Made by a program: the position numbers and the translations under genes
NCBI RefSeq assembly: GCF_019551475.1
Contig: NZ_CP047159.1
Location: 992,001-1,056,000 of the forward strand
Direction of reading: 5' to 3'
DNA from: Prevotella sp. Rep29
Lineage (GTDB): Bacteria > Bacteroidota > Bacteroidia > Bacteroidales > Bacteroidaceae
DNA: 64,000 bases
The notes under the pieces: generated by a model
The model's database searches: none
What the model was told of the DNA's origin: nothing
Seen by the model: the letters and a program-made list of their open reading frames with translations, nothing else
Part shown: positions 61,270 through 64,000 of the stretch, in pieces
How the letters are laid out: each line of letters opens with the position of its first letter
How positions within the stretch are numbered: position 1 is the stretch's first letter

Positions 61270-61309
61270 CGAAAAAGGCTCTCGGTGTATGTGCCGAAAG
61301 CCTTTTTCG
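61270..61309. terminator. Bidirectional terminator
   Basis: CGAAAAAGGCTCTCGG.. faces ..CCGAAAGCCTTTTTCG, with a GC stem between A and T tracts. It terminates the metallopeptidase gene on the minus strand. Confidence 0.7.
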
Positions 61310-61331
61310 TTTGCCGGTATTGTATTATTTC

Positions 61332-62204
61332 CTACAAATTGCTGTAGTCGCCCTCGAATGTGGGGAAGTAGTTGGCGCCCATGCGTCCGCTTGTGAGTCC
61401 TAATCGGAGCCATTTCATGCGTTGTGCGGAGGTGCCGTGGGTGAAGGATTCGGGTTGTGAGTAGCCTTGTGCCTTCTCTTGCAGGTAGTTGTCGCCGATG
61501 TGCTGCGCGCAGTTGATGGCGTCGCGTATGTCGCTGTCGTCGATGGAGTTGAAGTTCTGGTCTTCGTAGTATCCCCATACGCCGGCGTAGTAGTCGGCAA
61601 GTAGTTCGAGGCGTACGCTCAGCTGGTTGGCTTTCGTCTTGCTTGACTGCTGCATTTGTGCGTGGCACTTGCCGAGAATGCCGAGCAGGTTTTCCACGTG
61701 GTGTCCCACTTCGTGTGCGATGACGTATGCCCGCGCGAAGTCACCGCCCGAGTTGAGCTGTGTTTCCATCTGTTTGAAGAACGACAGGTCGATGTAGAGC
61801 TTCTGGTCGCCCGAGCAGTAGAATGGTCCTACGGCTGAGGTTGCTCCGCCGCATGCGCTCTGCACGCTGTTGGTGAAGAAGACGATGGTGGGTGGGGTGT
61901 AGGTCTTTCCCATTCTCCGGAACACTTCTGTCCATACGTCTTCGGTCGATGCGAGCACTTGTTTGCAGAACTTCACTTGTGCTTCTTCCTCTGGGGTTGA
62001 TACGTATTCGCCGGTGGGTTGTTCCATTTGCTGTGTTCCCACTTGTTGCAGGATGTCTCCAAGATTCAGGTTTCCACCGCCGAGCAGTGAGAAGAGCACC
62101 ACCATGATGATGCCTCCGATACCTCCGATGCCGGCTTTCATGCCGGTACTCATACCTCTTCTGTCTTCAAAATTTTCGCTTTCGCGTCTTCCGTCAAGTC
62201 TCAT
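61332..62204 (-). CDS. Neutral zinc metallopeptidase, YpfJ family (290 aa)
   Basis: A short polar N-terminus is followed by a Gly-rich membrane helix (GIGGIGGIIMVVLFSLLGGG). The catalytic zinc motif is VIAHEVGHHVENLLG (HEVGH, about residue 164). Other family signatures: CGGATSAVGPFYCSGDQKLY, and LELLADYYAGVWGYYED. The C-terminus ends with TFEGDYSNL. Anchored to the membrane with the peptidase domain outside (inference). Confidence 0.92.
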   Translation of the reverse strand: MRLDGRRESENFEDRRGMSTGMKAGIGGIGGIIMVVLFSLLGGGNLNLGDILQQVGTQQMEQPTGEYVSTPEEEAQVKFCKQVLASTEDVWTEVFRRMGKTYTPPTIVFFTNSVQSACGGATSAVGPFYCSGDQKLYIDLSFFKQMETQLNSGGDFARAYVIAHEVGHHVENLLGILGKCHAQMQQSSKTKANQLSVRLELLADYYAGVWGYYEDQNFNSIDDSDIRDAINCAQHIGDNYLQEKAQGYSQPESFTHGTSAQRMKWLRLGLTSGRMGANYFPTFEGDYSNL

Positions 62205-62235
62205 TTTGATTTATTTTTTTTGATTTATTTGAATG

Positions 62236-62243
62236 CAAAGATA
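62236..62243 (-). promoter_or_regulatory. -7 box for the metallopeptidase gene
   Basis: The minus strand reads TATCTTTG, 32 bp before the ATG. Confidence 0.55.
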
Positions 62244-62328
62244 GCAATATTTTTCTAAAAACGTGTTTTTATCGTTATTTTTTGAGTGGTGTGTGTCAGT
62301 TGTCCGTTCCTTATATATATAATAATGT

Positions 62329-62415
62329 GTTGTGTTTTCTTGTCAGACGGGACTGACAATTTGGTCTTTTTCAGGTGTCAGAACTGACAAGTTGGCGTTT
62401 TGGCACGGTTTTCGC
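62329..62415 (+). promoter_or_regulatory. Candidate groESL control region: TGTCAG palindromes and a -24/-12-like promoter
   Basis: TTGTCAG..CTGACAA (6-bp gap) and TGTCAGAACTGACA are inverted repeats just upstream of groES. They are followed by TGGCACGGTTTTCGC at 62401-62415, which fits the sigma-54 consensus TGGCACN5TTGC with GG and GC exactly spaced and one mismatch. No TAnnTTTG box and no CIRCE element were found. The promoter class is inferred. Confidence 0.4.
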
Positions 62416-62467
62416 TATGAAGGAAAATAGAATTTACTAATTATTAAACAATAAAAAACTTAGAATT

Positions 62468-62737
62468 ATGAACATTCAACCATTAGGAGACCGCGTGCTT
62501 GTAGAACCGGCAGCGGCAGAAGAGAAAGTTGGCGGCATCATCATTCCCGATACCGCAAAGGAGAAACCTCTACACGGAAAGATTGTGGCTGTGGGCAACG
62601 GCACGAAGGATGAGGAGATGATTCTCAAGGCAGGCGACGAGGTGTTGTACGGAAAATATTCGGGCACGGAACTCGAGCTTGAGGGTGTTAAATATCTGAT
62701 GATGCGCCAGAGCGATGTACTGGCTATTATCAAGTGA
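62468..62737 (+). CDS. groES: Co-chaperonin GroES (89 aa)
   Basis: The lid of the GroEL folding chamber. [20 protein letters not shown] at the start, the mobile loop [20 protein letters not shown], and [20 protein letters not shown]. The length is slightly short of E. coli's 97. It is 46 bp before groEL. Confidence 0.98.
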   Translation: MNIQPLGDRVLVEPAAAEEKVGGIIIPDTAKEKPLHGKIVAVGNGTKDEEMILKAGDEVLYGKYSGTELELEGVKYLMMRQSDVLAIIK

Positions 62738-62765
62738 TTTTTGGAATGACGTAATAACGAAATAA

Positions 62766-64000
<1,235 letters not shown>

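Noticed and set aside
62205-62467. CIRCE/HrcA operator ahead of groES
   Set aside because: The TTAGCACTC-N9-GAGTGCTAA pattern was looked for and is not present; only TGTCAG-type repeats are seen.

Overview
The window is from a Bacteroidota chromosome, most likely a Prevotella-type member of the Bacteroidales. Evidence seen directly: BspA-like leucine-rich surface proteins whose C-termini end in the lineage's typical [17 protein letters not shown] tail; DUF4199, DUF4348, DUF6048 and DUF6452 genes; a glycine cleavage operon with split gcvPA/gcvPB; and repeated Bacteroidetes -7 boxes (TAnnTTTG) ahead of genes on both strands. No rRNA or CRISPR array is present. RNA genes are tRNA-Arg(ACG), tRNA-Thr(TGT), rnpB and a small SRP RNA.

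Layout. 1-7100 is an accessory block: a 182-bp MITE-like element beside tRNA-Arg, then two tandem two-gene modules on the minus strand, each a DUF2971 gene followed by a bspA-like gene, headed by a roughly 350-nt leader. 7100-19110 is mostly core: a LuxR-type regulator; cls-kdsD-kdsA (lipid and Kdo synthesis); an N-acetylglucosamine-kinase-like gene; rnpB; a six-gene minus-strand operon (DUF4199, GT2, DUF6452, DUF6048, apbE, crp-like); SRP RNA; tRNA-Thr with an 88-bp tandem array; and pgk. 19200-21700 is an accessory insert: an M.EcoRI-like adenine methylase overlapping a DUF262-HNH nuclease, again behind a terminator-containing leader. 21800-36070 returns to core: a U32 protease, the operon lplA-gcvT-gcvH-gcvPA-gcvPB-lpdA, a TlpA-like thioredoxin, mscL, gapA and a GH33 sialidase.

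36070-43620 is the second accessory block: the second MITE copy, a leader RNA related to the first, a 1343-residue BspA-like protein followed by two small membrane proteins, and an AAA/DUF4143 ATPase cassette flanked by near-identical 77-bp terminator repeats. 43630-64000 is core: pheS, DUF4348, murB, an MBL hydrolase, a YtxH/holin-like stress trio, a SPOR lipoprotein, ruvX, def, a TPR protein, an MltF-like lytic transglycosylase, PBP1A, an MFS/GH130 pair, an FAD dehydrogenase, a zinc metallopeptidase, groES and the start of groEL.

The most interesting structures are (i) the duplicated DUF2971-bspA module and the leader RNAs shared by accessory loci, (ii) the EcoRI-like methylase with a DUF262-HNH partner, (iii) an interspersed element of constant length (three full copies and one partial) carrying four AAAG/CTTT palindromes at about 22-bp spacing, (iv) the MITE-like element that sits where a hairpin would be, and (v) arrays made from tRNA 3' tails. 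All functional statements come from reading motifs by eye; no database search was run.
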